A stretch of 60,937 nt of DNA from positions 1-60,937 of the forward strand of contig JAEZPL010000722.1 in assembly GCA_023413605.1 (NCBI GenBank), given 5' to 3'. The translations under genes and the position numbers were made by a program. This document shows positions 18,083 to 27,402 of the stretch, one piece after another (position 1 is the first letter of the stretch; each line of letters opens with the position of its first letter). This DNA comes from Pseudomonadota bacterium (GTDB lineage: Bacteria > Pseudomonadota > Alphaproteobacteria > Azospirillales > Azospirillaceae). The notes beneath the pieces are model-generated. The model saw only the letters and a program-made list of their open reading frames with translations, was not told where the DNA came from and made no database searches.

Positions 18083-19794
18083 CCGAAGGGCAGGAACTGA
18101 TTGCGCTCTACCGGGACATTGCGGCTGGCCGGCGGCGTCTGGTCGGCTGGGGCGCGACGGGGGACCTGCGCTATGCCCTGTTCCAGCTTGCCCCTCATCC
18201 CGTGGCTTACGTGGTCGACGCCGACCCGGCGAAGTGGGGGAGCCGTGTCCAGGGGGTGGAGATCGCCCCGCCGGAGCGTCTGGTCGGGGAGGATCCCGCC
18301 AGCACGGCGGTGATGGTCTTTCCCCACCAGTCCGCGGCCTTGCCGGCGATCCTGGACACCATTCGCGCTCTGGGCGACTTCCCGGTGATGCCGCCGTTCC
18401 GGATCGAGTGTGACCGGCCGTTCGGCGCCGGTATCCCCGACACGCCCTGGGTGCGGCGGCTTCGTGACTTGTCGGACGATCCCGTGGCGGCCCTGGGGCG
18501 GCGCATGCGCGCGGTGGCGTCGCCCCCCGTGCCGGAGCGGGAGGGGGTCGCACTCGTCAGCGAGTATCTGACGCTGGGCGGATCGGAGCGGCAGATCTGC
18601 CGTCTGGCCGCGGGGCTGGGGCAGGCAGGTCTTGGTCCACGGCTGTTGGTGCCGGGCCCGCCGCAGCCCGATCTGGAAGGGCTGCACCGGCTCTTGCGGA
18701 CGGGTGGGGTGCCGGTAAACCATCTGCCGCAACCGCGCGACGATTGGACCGGCGACCCGTGCGCCCTGGCCGGTCCCGACCCGGAGCCGGTCATGCGGGC
18801 GGTGGAATTGCTGCCTCCGGAGATGATCCACCGGGTCCTGGCCTTGCGGTCGGCCCTGCTGGCCCGGCCTCCGGCACTGGTGGTGGCCTACATGGAGCGG
18901 GCGTCGGTGATGGCCGGGGTTGCCGCCCTGCTGGCCGGGGTTCCACGCATCCTGCTGTGCCTGCGCAGCCTCGATCCCAGCCACTTCACCCATTACTTCC
19001 CCAACGGCATCGACTGGTACGCCAAGTGCCTGGCCCTGCTGTCCGGCTTCCCCCAGGTGCGCTTTGCCGCCAACAGCCGGGCCGGGGCAAGAGCCTGCGC
19101 GCGCTGGATGGGCGTGCCGGAGGAACGGTTCCGGGTGATCGTCAACGCTGCCCCGGGCCCGGTCGAGCAGGAAGCGGCGATGGCGGAAGGCCGGCGCATC
19201 CGGGGAGAGCTCGGCCTGCGGCCGGGACAGCCCCTGGTCGCAGGCGTGTTCCGGTTGGTCCCGGAAAAGCGGCCTTTCCTGTTCCTGGAAGCGGTGCGGC
19301 GGCTGGCCGAGGGCATCGCGGACCTCCAGGCCGTTCTGGTCGGTGGCGGCCCTATGCGGGACGCCGTGATCGCGGAGGTGGAGCGGCTCGGCCTGGGTGA
19401 GCGCGTCCATTTGGTCGGCCCACAGCCGGATGGTCTGCCCTGGATCGCAGCGGCCAACCTGCTGCTTCACACCGCGGCCTTCGAAGGCATGCCCAACGTC
19501 CATTTGGAAGCCCAGAGCCTGGGCCGGCCGGTGCTGGGCTTCGCCGTAGGCGGCGTGCTGGAAGCTCTGGCCCCTGCTCTGCACCCCTATGCGCTGCCGG
19601 ACGGGGCCATGGACATGTTGGTGGAGGCGGGTCAGCGTTTGCTGAGCGACGAGGCCCAGCGGCGAAATCTGGGTGCGGCGGGATCCGCCTTCGTGAAGGA
19701 TTCCTTTGGCATAGAGCGGCTGGTGGCGGACAATTTTGCGGCTGCTGGCCTTGCGGTGGAATCACGGATGACGAGTCTTGGGGCTTTTTCTTAA
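18076..19794 (+). CDS. glycosyltransferase with N-terminal Rossmann-like module
   Basis: A 572-residue paralogue of the protein at 14230-15975. The N-terminal module reads RRLVGWGATGDLRYALFQ, YVVDADPAKWGSR and PPERLVGEDP; the GT4 part shows LTLGGSERQICRLAAGL, GVFRLVPEKRPFLFL, LVGGGPMR and FEGMPNVHLEAQSLGRP. GTG 18076 overlaps the asnB stop (GTGCTGA), which implies coupled translation; in-frame starts further upstream lie deep in asnB and are rejected. It ends 69 bases before a convergent broken methyltransferase gene. Confidence 0.85.
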   Translation: MLTEGQELIALYRDIAAGRRRLVGWGATGDLRYALFQLAPHPVAYVVDADPAKWGSRVQGVEIAPPERLVGEDPASTAVMVFPHQSAALPAILDTIRALGDFPVMPPFRIECDRPFGAGIPDTPWVRRLRDLSDDPVAALGRRMRAVASPPVPEREGVALVSEYLTLGGSERQICRLAAGLGQAGLGPRLLVPGPPQPDLEGLHRLLRTGGVPVNHLPQPRDDWTGDPCALAGPDPEPVMRAVELLPPEMIHRVLALRSALLARPPALVVAYMERASVMAGVAALLAGVPRILLCLRSLDPSHFTHYFPNGIDWYAKCLALLSGFPQVRFAANSRAGARACARWMGVPEERFRVIVNAAPGPVEQEAAMAEGRRIRGELGLRPGQPLVAGVFRLVPEKRPFLFLEAVRRLAEGIADLQAVLVGGGPMRDAVIAEVERLGLGERVHLVGPQPDGLPWIAAANLLLHTAAFEGMPNVHLEAQSLGRPVLGFAVGGVLEALAPALHPYALPDGAMDMLVEAGQRLLSDEAQRRNLGAAGSAFVKDSFGIERLVADNFAAAGLAVESRMTSLGAFS

Positions 19795-19863
19795 TGAACC
19801 AGCGTCTCTGTTCGCCGGTATCATTTTCCGGTCGTATCAATTCTCCTTCGTTTCCAGTATGTC

Positions 19864-20624
19864 TTAGGCATGTTCTCGTGTCGGCTTGATGTCTCTTATC
19901 CGGAAGCCGGCATCCATCAGCGGCCACAAGTAACGCTCCAATGAGTTCACCTCAAACTGGTCACGGTAATCGTGAATGAATTCGCTGTGTGTCACTGGGG
20001 CAATCCAGCCTCGCCCCATTTCACGAAGCCTGCGCTTTTGGCCGGTTTCTTTCTCGTACAGGTCGCCGGCCATCACTAAGGACGCATTTTTCTCAGCGGG
20101 TTGCAGGTTCTGGATCAGCAACTGGCACATAGTATCGTGCGTGTTCGGGACGATGTGCAGGGACTTTCCCCCAGGCTTGAGGGCCAAATACATCGCTTGG
20201 CAAAATGACCCAAGGTGCTCGACATGTTTCATGACAAAATGACTGAAAATAAAATCAAAAAATTCAGCGCTATCCTGAAGGTAAGGTAAAGTATTTCCGG
20301 AGTGGAGATTCGCGTTGGTGATTCCGGCCTCCCGCATCAACCTTGCCCCTGCATGGGCTGGAGGCTCCTCAGTTTTGAAGGCTTCGCCGGGTTCGTCAAT
20401 GTCGATGCCATCGACCTAAGAAAAAAGGAAGACATTACCGCGCATGCCAACCCGATGCCGCAGCCGATATCCAAAAAGCGTTCGCCTCCCCGCTCGAACA
20501 CGTCGCCAAAGAGATCGTTGAACAGTCGGTATTCGTTGGTTCTGATCTTGAAGTAGGCTTCGCCCCAATGTGAATGAGGTTGAGCGAGGTCAATAAATTT
20601 GTGACAGGATGCTGAAATTTTCAT
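19864..20624 (-). pseudogene. SAM-dependent methyltransferase broken by a frameshift
   Basis: Two minus-strand frames join into one methyltransferase. The first (20624 to about 20417) has motif I FLDIGCGIGLACAVM; the second carries VDGIDIDEPGEAF, then HFVMKHVEHLG, ALKPGGKSLHIVPN and a normal C-terminus ending at 19864. The switch is at the CC of 20415-20416: one extra base there (GGG instead of GG on the coding strand) restores a continuous frame, while the other frame has a stop just before VDGID. The DNA is visibly AT-richer than its neighbours, which suggests recent acquisition. A sequencing error or phase variation at this spot are alternatives to true loss. Confidence 0.75.
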
Positions 20625-20790
20625 CTATTTCATCGCCCTGTGTTGAAAGAAGTGCAAGACGCACAAGCGATAACCCGTTTGCGATAGGTCGGCAAGCAGA
20701 CATGAACCAGGCGTGTCGCGTGGACGCTTCGGCAGCCTCCTTGGTAAATCTGGCGCCATCTTCTCGAATTCAAAAGAACGGAAGTTTGTG

Positions 20791-22014
20791 TCAGCGTAAA
20801 GTTCGCCCGAGGCCGTCCAGGATATCACAGAATTGCCGGGCCACCCGGTCCGCTCCGAACCGCTCGATGGCCACCCGCGGGTCCGGGGTGGGGACTTCGC
20901 CCGCCAACAGCCGCGACAGCGCGTCGGCCAAACCCTGACGATCGGATGGAGCGGCGCTGGGCTGCCCAAAATCCGCAAGGAGTTGGTGTGACGGGCTGTC
21001 CGCCGGAGTGGCGCCCAGGATGGGGCGCCCGACGGCCAGATAGTCCATGATCTTGCTGGGCAGGAAGACGTTGCGGCCAGGGTGGTCCCCGTCGATCAGC
21101 AGCAGCGCGTCGGCCGACGCCATGTGCCGCAGGCTTTCCCCATAAGGCATGGCGCCGCCCACCCGCACCTGCTCCCGCAGTCCCAATTCACGAATCAACC
21201 GCCCCACGCCGGTGGACTGGTTGGCGACCAGTTCCAGGATGAAGCCGGGCGGCAAGCGGCCCCGGTCGCGCAGCATGGCCACGGCGTACAGGGTCTGGTC
21301 CGGCAGTCGGCCGGTGAAGAGGTTGCCTACATGGGCCAAGCGGAACCCCGTCCGCCCGCCATCGGCTGGTTTCAGGAGCGGTGTGAGTTCAGGTTCCAGC
21401 GCGTGGGGCAGGACGTGGGTCTTTCCCCGCCACGCGGCGGGGTACTTTCCCATCACCAACTCCACCGCAGCCGTGTTGGTGAAAACCAGAGCGTCGGCCG
21501 CAGCCGCCACGTCGGCCTCGGCCTTGCGGGTGACGGGGGTGGCCGTGTGGTACGGGCTGTCCACCCAGGGATCGCTGAAATGGGCGATCCAGGGCAGGGC
21601 CGGGTAGCGGCGTTTCAGCGCCAGCCCGACAAGATGGTCGCTCCAGGGCTGGCCGAAGGTCACCAGAGCGGCCGGTTTTTCCTGTCGAATCAGATCCTTG
21701 GCGCGGGCCACCGCTGCCTTTATCCAGGCACTCTCAAGCTGTTCGGCGGCCCAGGGTTGATAGAGGGCGCGCCACCAAGCCAGCTTCGGCTCGGTTCGCA
21801 CCGCCACCTCGGCCCGGCGGAAACGGCCGTGGTAGTGCCGATCCAGCACCGGATCCAGGGTCAGCGTGGCTGGGGGCCGATCGGGGGTCACCACCACGGG
21901 ATCCCAGCCCAGCCGACGGGTATGGTCCAGCAAGCGGGACACTTGAATCGACCGGGGCATCAGCATTGGCGGCAGGCAATAGCTGACGGCAATCAGACCG
22001 CGGGTCACAGCCAT
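20791..22014 (-). CDS. GT4-like glycosyltransferase
   Basis: A 407-residue GT-B protein: N-terminal SYCLPPMLMPRSIQVSRLL, WIAHFSDPWVDSPYH near 160, then a donor half with RLAHVGNLFTGR, LPSKIMDYLAVGRPILG near 330 and a C-terminal DILDGLGRTL helix. The layout is that of WcaI/WbuB-type glycosyltransferases; the loop residues around the donor site are not the classic E-x7-E. Its start overlaps the end of asnB copy 2 by 10 bases. Specificity unknown. Confidence 0.82.
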   Translation of the reverse strand: MAVTRGLIAVSYCLPPMLMPRSIQVSRLLDHTRRLGWDPVVVTPDRPPATLTLDPVLDRHYHGRFRRAEVAVRTEPKLAWWRALYQPWAAEQLESAWIKAAVARAKDLIRQEKPAALVTFGQPWSDHLVGLALKRRYPALPWIAHFSDPWVDSPYHTATPVTRKAEADVAAAADALVFTNTAAVELVMGKYPAAWRGKTHVLPHALEPELTPLLKPADGGRTGFRLAHVGNLFTGRLPDQTLYAVAMLRDRGRLPPGFILELVANQSTGVGRLIRELGLREQVRVGGAMPYGESLRHMASADALLLIDGDHPGRNVFLPSKIMDYLAVGRPILGATPADSPSHQLLADFGQPSAAPSDRQGLADALSRLLAGEVPTPDPRVAIERFGADRVARQFCDILDGLGRTLR

Positions 22015-23816
22015 TCACGCATCCATTCATTCAGAACCAGAAGGTGCCAAAGCCGATGCCGATCCATCGGGTCGGTATCGGCTGCCGTCCCGGCGCTAAG
22101 GGCGTTGTCCAAGGCCTCCGGCTGGCACCAATTCCGCAGCGGCGCCACCGGATCCGCAAGGCGGTCGTGCGCGAAGTTCCGGTAAGGACCGGCCAGCCAG
22201 CCATAGACGGGCACTGGAAAGCCCATTTTGGGCCGCTGCACGATGGCGGGGGGCAGGAGCGTCGCAGCGAGCCGCCGCAAGGCCCGCTTGGTGGTGAAGA
22301 CCCCATCGGAGTCCGGGCCGGTCTTCGCGGCGGCGGGCGCGGCAGCGGCCCAGGCGACCAACCGGTAGTCCAGGAAGGGAGTGCGCAGTTCCAGCGACCG
22401 GGCCATCGACATCTTGTCCGCCTTCATCAGCAGGTCCTCGACCAGCCAATCATGACCGTAGGCGTAAAGAATCTGGTCCAGGGCGGAGGTGTCCCCTGCC
22501 CGGTCGATGTGGGCACGCACCCGGTCCATGCTGTCGGGCCAGCCGCCGGGCTGGGCCAGCAGGTTTCGCTTCTCCACCGAGGTCATATAGTTGGTCATGT
22601 GCGGCGGCACCGGCCATCGGCGCAGGTCAACCGGCGTGGCCGCCGCCGCCCAATCCCGGGCCACGCGGTCAAAGGTGTAGCCGGCCAGGATTTCGTCCGC
22701 TCCCTCGCCGGACAGCACCACCTTGACCCGGTCTGCGGCCAAAGCGGAGATCGCGCCCAGCGGAATGCTGGCCAGGTCGGCCAGAGGCTCGTCGGTGGCG
22801 CGGACGAAAGCCGGCAGCTGCTCCAGGAACCCAGCCGCGGTCAAGCGGAGTTCGTGGTGTTCGGCGCCGACATGGTCGGCGACCATCCGGGCGAAGGGAA
22901 GTTCGTCGATCTCCGGCGCCCCCTCGAAACCAACGGAGAAGGTCAGCAGGGGCCGGTGTCCCTGGCGGGCGGCAAGGGCGGCGACCACGCTGCTGTCCAG
23001 CCCGCCGCTCAGCATGATCCCCACCGGCACGTCGGCGATCAGCCGCAGGCGCACCGCATCGTCGAGCAGAGCGGTGAACTGCGCGTCGAGTTCCGCGTCC
23101 TGCCTGGCCTCCGACAACTCATCGGGTCGGGTGGGCCTGGGCAACGTCCAATAGGGCCGGGACGGTGGTGGGGGCTGGCCGGCGGGCACCGACAGGCAGT
23201 GGCCGGGAGGAAGCTTCCAGATGTCCTCCCAGATGCAGCGGTTGCCGGGAACATAGCGGAAGGTCAGGTAGTCCCAGACGGCTTGGCTGGATACGCGAGG
23301 CCGCCAGACGCCACTGGCCAGGATGGCCTTGATCTCCGACGCGAACAGGAGCCGTTGCCCGTCCCAGGCGACGTAGAGCGGCTTCACCCCCAGCCGGTCG
23401 CGCATCAGGTGCAGGGTGCGGCTGCGCCCATCCCAGATCGCGATGGCGAACATGCCGTTCATCCGCTCCAGCGCCGGCAGCCCGCCATCCAGATAGAGCC
23501 GCAGGACGACTTCCGTGTCGGAGCGGGTGCGGAACACGTGGCCGCGACGGGCGAGTTCCTCGCGCAGGACGGCGAAATTGTAGATCTCGCCGTTAAAGAC
23601 CAACTGCACCGACGCATCGGCGTCGGCCATGGGCTGTTCGCCCCCCGGCAGGTCGATGATGGCCAGCCGTCTCATGCCCAGCCCGACCAGCGCATCGGCG
23701 GTGATGCCCTCGCCATCGGGACCGCGGTGCCGGATCGCGTCCGTCATGCGGGCCAGCAGTATCCGCTTCTCCTCCGGCGGACATTGGGGATCGAGAATGC
23801 CGGCGATGCCGCACAT
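22005..23816 (-). CDS. asnB: asparagine synthase family amidotransferase, second copy
   Basis: A 603-residue class II amidotransferase with Cys2 (MCGIAG), RGPDGEG near 31-37, NGEIYNF at 75-81, SGGLDSS at 270-276 and SGEGADEILAGY. It differs widely from the copy at 16247-18082, so it is a separate acquisition or old duplicate. ATG 23816 is chosen because the nucleophile Cys must be residue 2; the frame stays open upstream as a shadow. It starts five bases after the deacetylase stop and overlaps the next glycosyltransferase. Likely amidates a glycan precursor (inference). Confidence 0.92.
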   Translation of the reverse strand: MCGIAGILDPQCPPEEKRILLARMTDAIRHRGPDGEGITADALVGLGMRRLAIIDLPGGEQPMADADASVQLVFNGEIYNFAVLREELARRGHVFRTRSDTEVVLRLYLDGGLPALERMNGMFAIAIWDGRSRTLHLMRDRLGVKPLYVAWDGQRLLFASEIKAILASGVWRPRVSSQAVWDYLTFRYVPGNRCIWEDIWKLPPGHCLSVPAGQPPPPSRPYWTLPRPTRPDELSEARQDAELDAQFTALLDDAVRLRLIADVPVGIMLSGGLDSSVVAALAARQGHRPLLTFSVGFEGAPEIDELPFARMVADHVGAEHHELRLTAAGFLEQLPAFVRATDEPLADLASIPLGAISALAADRVKVVLSGEGADEILAGYTFDRVARDWAAAATPVDLRRWPVPPHMTNYMTSVEKRNLLAQPGGWPDSMDRVRAHIDRAGDTSALDQILYAYGHDWLVEDLLMKADKMSMARSLELRTPFLDYRLVAWAAAAPAAAKTGPDSDGVFTTKRALRRLAATLLPPAIVQRPKMGFPVPVYGWLAGPYRNFAHDRLADPVAPLRNWCQPEALDNALSAGTAADTDPMDRHRLWHLLVLNEWMREWL

Positions 23817-23820
23817 GGCG

Positions 23821-24699
23821 TCAGACCGTGCGGCCGGCGAAGCGCAGAACGTCGTTGAAGCCGATGCTGGCAAGGCCCCGCCGTGTGGCATGTTCCAGGG
23901 CGCGCTGGAACGGGGCCTGCCCCGCCACATGGGCGGGATCGACGTAGTAGTTCAGGATGCCGTGGGCACCCGCCGCCAGGAGCCGGTCCACCGTTTCCGC
24001 GAACAGGTCGTAAAAGCTGTCGCCCAAAGCGTAATTGTGCCGGTCGGTCAGGTGCGACCAGCTGTCCAACAGCGTGTCCGGGGCCGCCCAGGTGCCGAAG
24101 GTGGGGATCTCCAGAATGCCCGCAGCGTCGTACCAAGGGCCGCGCGACAGGGCCTGGGCCGGCACGGTGGAGGAGCTGAACGCATAACCCAACTGGGCCA
24201 GCGTGCGGTGGACCAGAGCCAACTGCTCCGGTGCCTGGAATCCGCCGAAATGGGCCGTGCGGTAGCCGCGCGGAGTCTGGCCCGTCACCTCCTGGACGAT
24301 GCGGTGGCCATCGCGGATGTCCGCCACGACCTCCTCCTCCGGCATCCGGGCGTAGAAGGTGCACCCCCACCAGCGGCCGTCGCGGAATTCCGCATGGGGC
24401 AGGCCGCCATGGTTGAGGAAATGCGCTCCCCGTTCCGCAAGGCCGCGGTAGGTGGGAGCCGCCTTCAGCAGCTGCGCTCCGGGCACGGCGAAGGTGGCCT
24501 GGATCCCGTACTCCTTCAGCAGGGGCTCAAGGTCGAGGGCGGCGGCGGGATCGAGGTCGGTGTCGCAGTCGAAGGACAGCAGGAGATAGAGCCGGTCCAG
24601 TCCAGCCTGCCGCGCCAACGAGTCATAGCGGGCCAGACCTTGCGGAAGGGCAGTGGTTTTAGGCGGGGTGGCCATGCTGCTGTCTCCGATGCCGGTCAT
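23821..24699 (-). CDS. polysaccharide deacetylase family protein
   Basis: A 292-residue protein with the NodB-type fold: LLLSFDCDTD holds the Asp pair of motif 1, GAHFLNHGG is in the place of the metal-binding His motif, and GYRTAHFGG corresponds to the R-x-P-x-G motif 3. Family members remove N- or O-acetyl groups from sugars. ATG 24699 overlaps the preceding methyltransferase stop (ATGA); longer starts lie inside that gene. No signal peptide is seen, so a cytoplasmic lipid-linked or nucleotide-linked substrate is more likely than an exported polymer (inference). Confidence 0.82.
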   Translation of the reverse strand: MTGIGDSSMATPPKTTALPQGLARYDSLARQAGLDRLYLLLSFDCDTDLDPAAALDLEPLLKEYGIQATFAVPGAQLLKAAPTYRGLAERGAHFLNHGGLPHAEFRDGRWWGCTFYARMPEEEVVADIRDGHRIVQEVTGQTPRGYRTAHFGGFQAPEQLALVHRTLAQLGYAFSSSTVPAQALSRGPWYDAAGILEIPTFGTWAAPDTLLDSWSHLTDRHNYALGDSFYDLFAETVDRLLAAGAHGILNYYVDPAHVAGQAPFQRALEHATRRGLASIGFNDVLRFAGRTV

Positions 24700-25580
24700 T
24701 CGGGTTTTTCCACTTCGATCCACAAGCTCCACCCCCAACGCCGGCCCAGGGCGCGGATCCAGGAAAGCGGCATCTTCTTCCCCAGGAAGGGGAACCAGAC
24801 GTCCAGGATGTCCGGAACGTCGGTGCCCAGGACGCGCACCTCTATCCTTGCACCGGCCGGGAAAAGAGATCGGCGCACCTCGTCGATGGTCACGGGCCAC
24901 GTGTGCGGGTTCCCTTCCTGCCGGGCCGCGTCGCCATAGCGGCTGGCCAGTTGCAAGGGGTCCAGGAACTGGCTTTCCAGATTGACGAAGCCCTCCTGGA
25001 ACTGCACCAGGAAGCGGAACAGCAAGGAGTGGCGGTTGTACAGCATGATACCGAGCCGCCCTCCGGGCTTCAGGACTCGCCAGAGTTCCGCGAGCGCCTT
25101 GTGCGTGCCCGGCGTGTGATGCAGCACGCCCCAGGAATAGGCGAAGTCGAAACTTTCGTCTGTGAAGGGAAGCTGTTCCGCGTCGGCGGGACGGATGTCG
25201 CCGTTCAGCCCGAAGCTGGCGAAGCGGCGCCGGGTCTGCTCCACCGCAACGGGATTGAGATCCACGGCCGTGACATGGGCGCCGTGCCGGGCCCAGTTCA
25301 TGGCCATGCAGCCCATGCCGCAGCCGACCTCCAGGACGGGACGGCCGCGGTAGCGCTCATAGTCGAAAATGCGGGAAAAATGTCCGGCCGGGCCATGCAG
25401 TGGTTCATTCCACGCATAGAAGGTCGCATCCGCCTGTTCAAAGAACTCCCGCGACCCGATCTCGACTCTCATCTCCTCGCCGCTGTCGGTGCGGTAGGTG
25501 GTGGTGCCGTGATCCTGCCCATAGGTCATCGGGTGGTCGGCCCACCAGGACCGGATGTCCGTCTTGGCCGGATCAGACAT
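24696..25580 (-). CDS. class I SAM-dependent methyltransferase
   Basis: A 294-residue methyltransferase with VLEVGCGMGCMAMNWA at about 82-97, VTAVDLNPVAV, FDFAYSWGVLHHTPG and LKPGGRLGIMLYN. The N-terminus (IRSWWADHPMTYG) and the long C-terminal helical part match a methyltransferase group common in O-antigen loci. It overlaps the upstream 230-residue gene by eight bases and the downstream deacetylase by four. Substrate unknown. Confidence 0.85.
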   Translation of the reverse strand: MSDPAKTDIRSWWADHPMTYGQDHGTTTYRTDSGEEMRVEIGSREFFEQADATFYAWNEPLHGPAGHFSRIFDYERYRGRPVLEVGCGMGCMAMNWARHGAHVTAVDLNPVAVEQTRRRFASFGLNGDIRPADAEQLPFTDESFDFAYSWGVLHHTPGTHKALAELWRVLKPGGRLGIMLYNRHSLLFRFLVQFQEGFVNLESQFLDPLQLASRYGDAARQEGNPHTWPVTIDEVRRSLFPAGARIEVRVLGTDVPDILDVWFPFLGKKMPLSWIRALGRRWGWSLWIEVEKPE

Positions 25581-26265
25581 GGTCGCCTCGCTTCCTGTCG
25601 CCCGTCATTCCATCCCAACAGGCCAGCAGCATGGCCACGGGGACGACCGCAGCCGCCAGCAGCAACTCGATGATGCGGCGATCGGCCAGGTACCGGCGCA
25701 GCGCCAAGCGTCGCCGCATTGCCCCGTCCAGGCGGAAGAGACGACGGCGCCCGTTCAGAACATAGACAGTGGAAACCTGCCGTGCCGCCGCCCGCTCGAT
25801 GGGAGCGCAGCCAAGCCCCAGGGCGTCGCGGTAGCACAGGATCACGGCGTCGGGAGGCTGCCCATCAGCCATGCGAGCCCAACCGGACGAAGCCGGATCG
25901 ATCACGGGATTCTGCCGCGCGACGGCAAGCTGCGTGAAATGGAGGCGGTCCCTCCACGTCGAATCGATGACCAGTTCGCAATGGGCCGGTGCCAGCCAAG
26001 CTGCCAACTCGTCGATCTGGGCGGCCATGTAGCTTGGATGGCGGGGGTTTGCGTAGAAGTTCCGGTGCATCATCCGGTGCCCGTTCCATCGCTTGCACAA
26101 TCCCGCGGGGCCGCCTCCCTCGTCAGGATTGGGGTCGCGGTCAGCGCCGTGATAGGCGCAGGCCACCAGCAGAATGCGCCCAGTCGGCAGACGGTCGGCG
26201 CTCGGATGCACAGTCAGGCCGCGGGCTCTGCCCGGCTGCGCCGTCAACTCGTTGTCGTTCCGCAT
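25573..26265 (-). CDS. hypothetical protein with C-terminal membrane segment
   Basis: A 230-residue protein that I do not recognise. Strand-like RILLVACAYHGADRD opens the main part, CELVIDSTWRD and DAVILCYRDALGLGCAPIE follow, and the C-terminus has one hydrophobic helix, ELLLAAAVVPVAMLLACW at about 200-217, ending in a short basic tail. The tight overlap with the downstream methyltransferase and the operon position support it as a real gene. The last helix suggests anchoring to the inner membrane with the bulk cytoplasmic. Confidence 0.65.
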   Translation of the reverse strand: MRNDNELTAQPGRARGLTVHPSADRLPTGRILLVACAYHGADRDPNPDEGGGPAGLCKRWNGHRMMHRNFYANPRHPSYMAAQIDELAAWLAPAHCELVIDSTWRDRLHFTQLAVARQNPVIDPASSGWARMADGQPPDAVILCYRDALGLGCAPIERAAARQVSTVYVLNGRRRLFRLDGAMRRRLALRRYLADRRIIELLLAAAVVPVAMLLACWDGMTGDRKRGDHV

Positions 26266-26379
26266 TCCCCGCCCACCGTCGATTCAAACTATGCTTTTGG
26301 CATAAGCAAGGCGCATACCACGCGGCCGAGGTCCTTGTCGAGCCAGGGGCCGGTCGGCCGCCGAAAGCCCTCACGGACC

Positions 26380-27366
26380 TCACAGGCGCAGGCTGGCAAA
26401 AAAGGACCGGCAAAGAATGCCCCCGAACTTGCTCTTGAATCGGGTCAGGCCGGCGATCTTTCCGTCCGTCTCGGATGGGTCGACGATCCCCACCTCATAG
26501 CGCCGGTCGCCGGCAAGATGGGCTTGGCGAATGGCTTCCCACAACAGCAGATAGTTGATACCGCTGTTCAAATGGAGCGTTCGCGAACAGCCGGTGTGAT
26601 AAAGCGAGAGGCCGTTCAGGACGGCGACGTTGTGGTAGGCCACGACCTGCCCTTCCGGATCGTAACCGGCATAAAGCCGGCTGTACGGACCCTGCGTGGA
26701 CAGCCGAGCGATGCCTTCGAAATAGGCCCGGGGATGGGGCGGGACCCCCGTCCGCGTGTAGGTTTCCTCATGGATGGCGTAATAGGAATCCACGTGCTCC
26801 GGCCAAGGCACCTGAGCCACTTGGAAACCGGCCTCCCGGCAATGACGGATGATCCGGCGGGCGTCCGGAGCCAACCCTTGCCATAGGCTCTCCTCGTCCT
26901 GCCCGGTGAAATCGATCACCCGCGTGTAACGGCTGGTGTCCTTCCAGCCGAAGGGGAAGAAGGGATTCACTCCCTGCGGAGAGTGGATGCTGCTGTCCGT
27001 CATGGCGGGCATCCCCAGGGCCAAATCCCGCGCCTCCAGCCGCCGGGCGCGCCGGGGAAGTTCCGCCATCGCCGCAGCCATCACCTCCCGGCGTTCGGCC
27101 GTGGATAAATCCCCGCGCATGACCGGCCCGCTCCAGCCCCAGCCCGAGGAAGCCAGAGCACCGTCGGGCCGCTGGTGCAACGGCACCACCGCCGCCAGGG
27201 CGCCGCGATGCAGGATTCCGAAGCCTTGGTCCCGCAGGTCCCACCGTTTGACGGGGGGGATGATCTCCTGCCATCCCGACAGGGCGAACAGGAAGCCTTC
27301 AGGCGAACCCTGAACCACGCCGTCCCACTGCTGGGGAGGGATGTCCCGCCGCTCCAACACCTTCAT
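26380..27366 (-). CDS. FemAB/GNAT-like acyltransferase
   Basis: A 328-residue protein of the FemAB-type double-GNAT group: N-terminal SPEGFLFALSGWQEII, YAIHEETYTRTGVPPHP in the middle, YAGYDPEGQVVAYHNVAV as the acetyltransferase core strands and the terminal FKSKFGGILCRSF typical of the family. Members transfer amino-acyl or acyl groups to peptidoglycan precursors or to sugars. In this setting N-acylation of an amino sugar is likely (inference). Starts at ATG 27366, 36 bases after the zinc-ribbon methyltransferase gene. Confidence 0.8.
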   Translation of the reverse strand: MKVLERRDIPPQQWDGVVQGSPEGFLFALSGWQEIIPPVKRWDLRDQGFGILHRGALAAVVPLHQRPDGALASSGWGWSGPVMRGDLSTAERREVMAAAMAELPRRARRLEARDLALGMPAMTDSSIHSPQGVNPFFPFGWKDTSRYTRVIDFTGQDEESLWQGLAPDARRIIRHCREAGFQVAQVPWPEHVDSYYAIHEETYTRTGVPPHPRAYFEGIARLSTQGPYSRLYAGYDPEGQVVAYHNVAVLNGLSLYHTGCSRTLHLNSGINYLLLWEAIRQAHLAGDRRYEVGIVDPSETDGKIAGLTRFKSKFGGILCRSFFASLRL

Positions 27367-27402
27367 GCCGGGTTTCCCTCGAAGGCGGACATCCGGACGA
27401 AC

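Noticed and set aside
20625..20978. Minus-strand frame of 117 codons between the broken methyltransferase and the glycosyltransferase
   Set aside because: Most of it overlaps the real glycosyltransferase gene in another frame and the remaining 55 codons show no family features.
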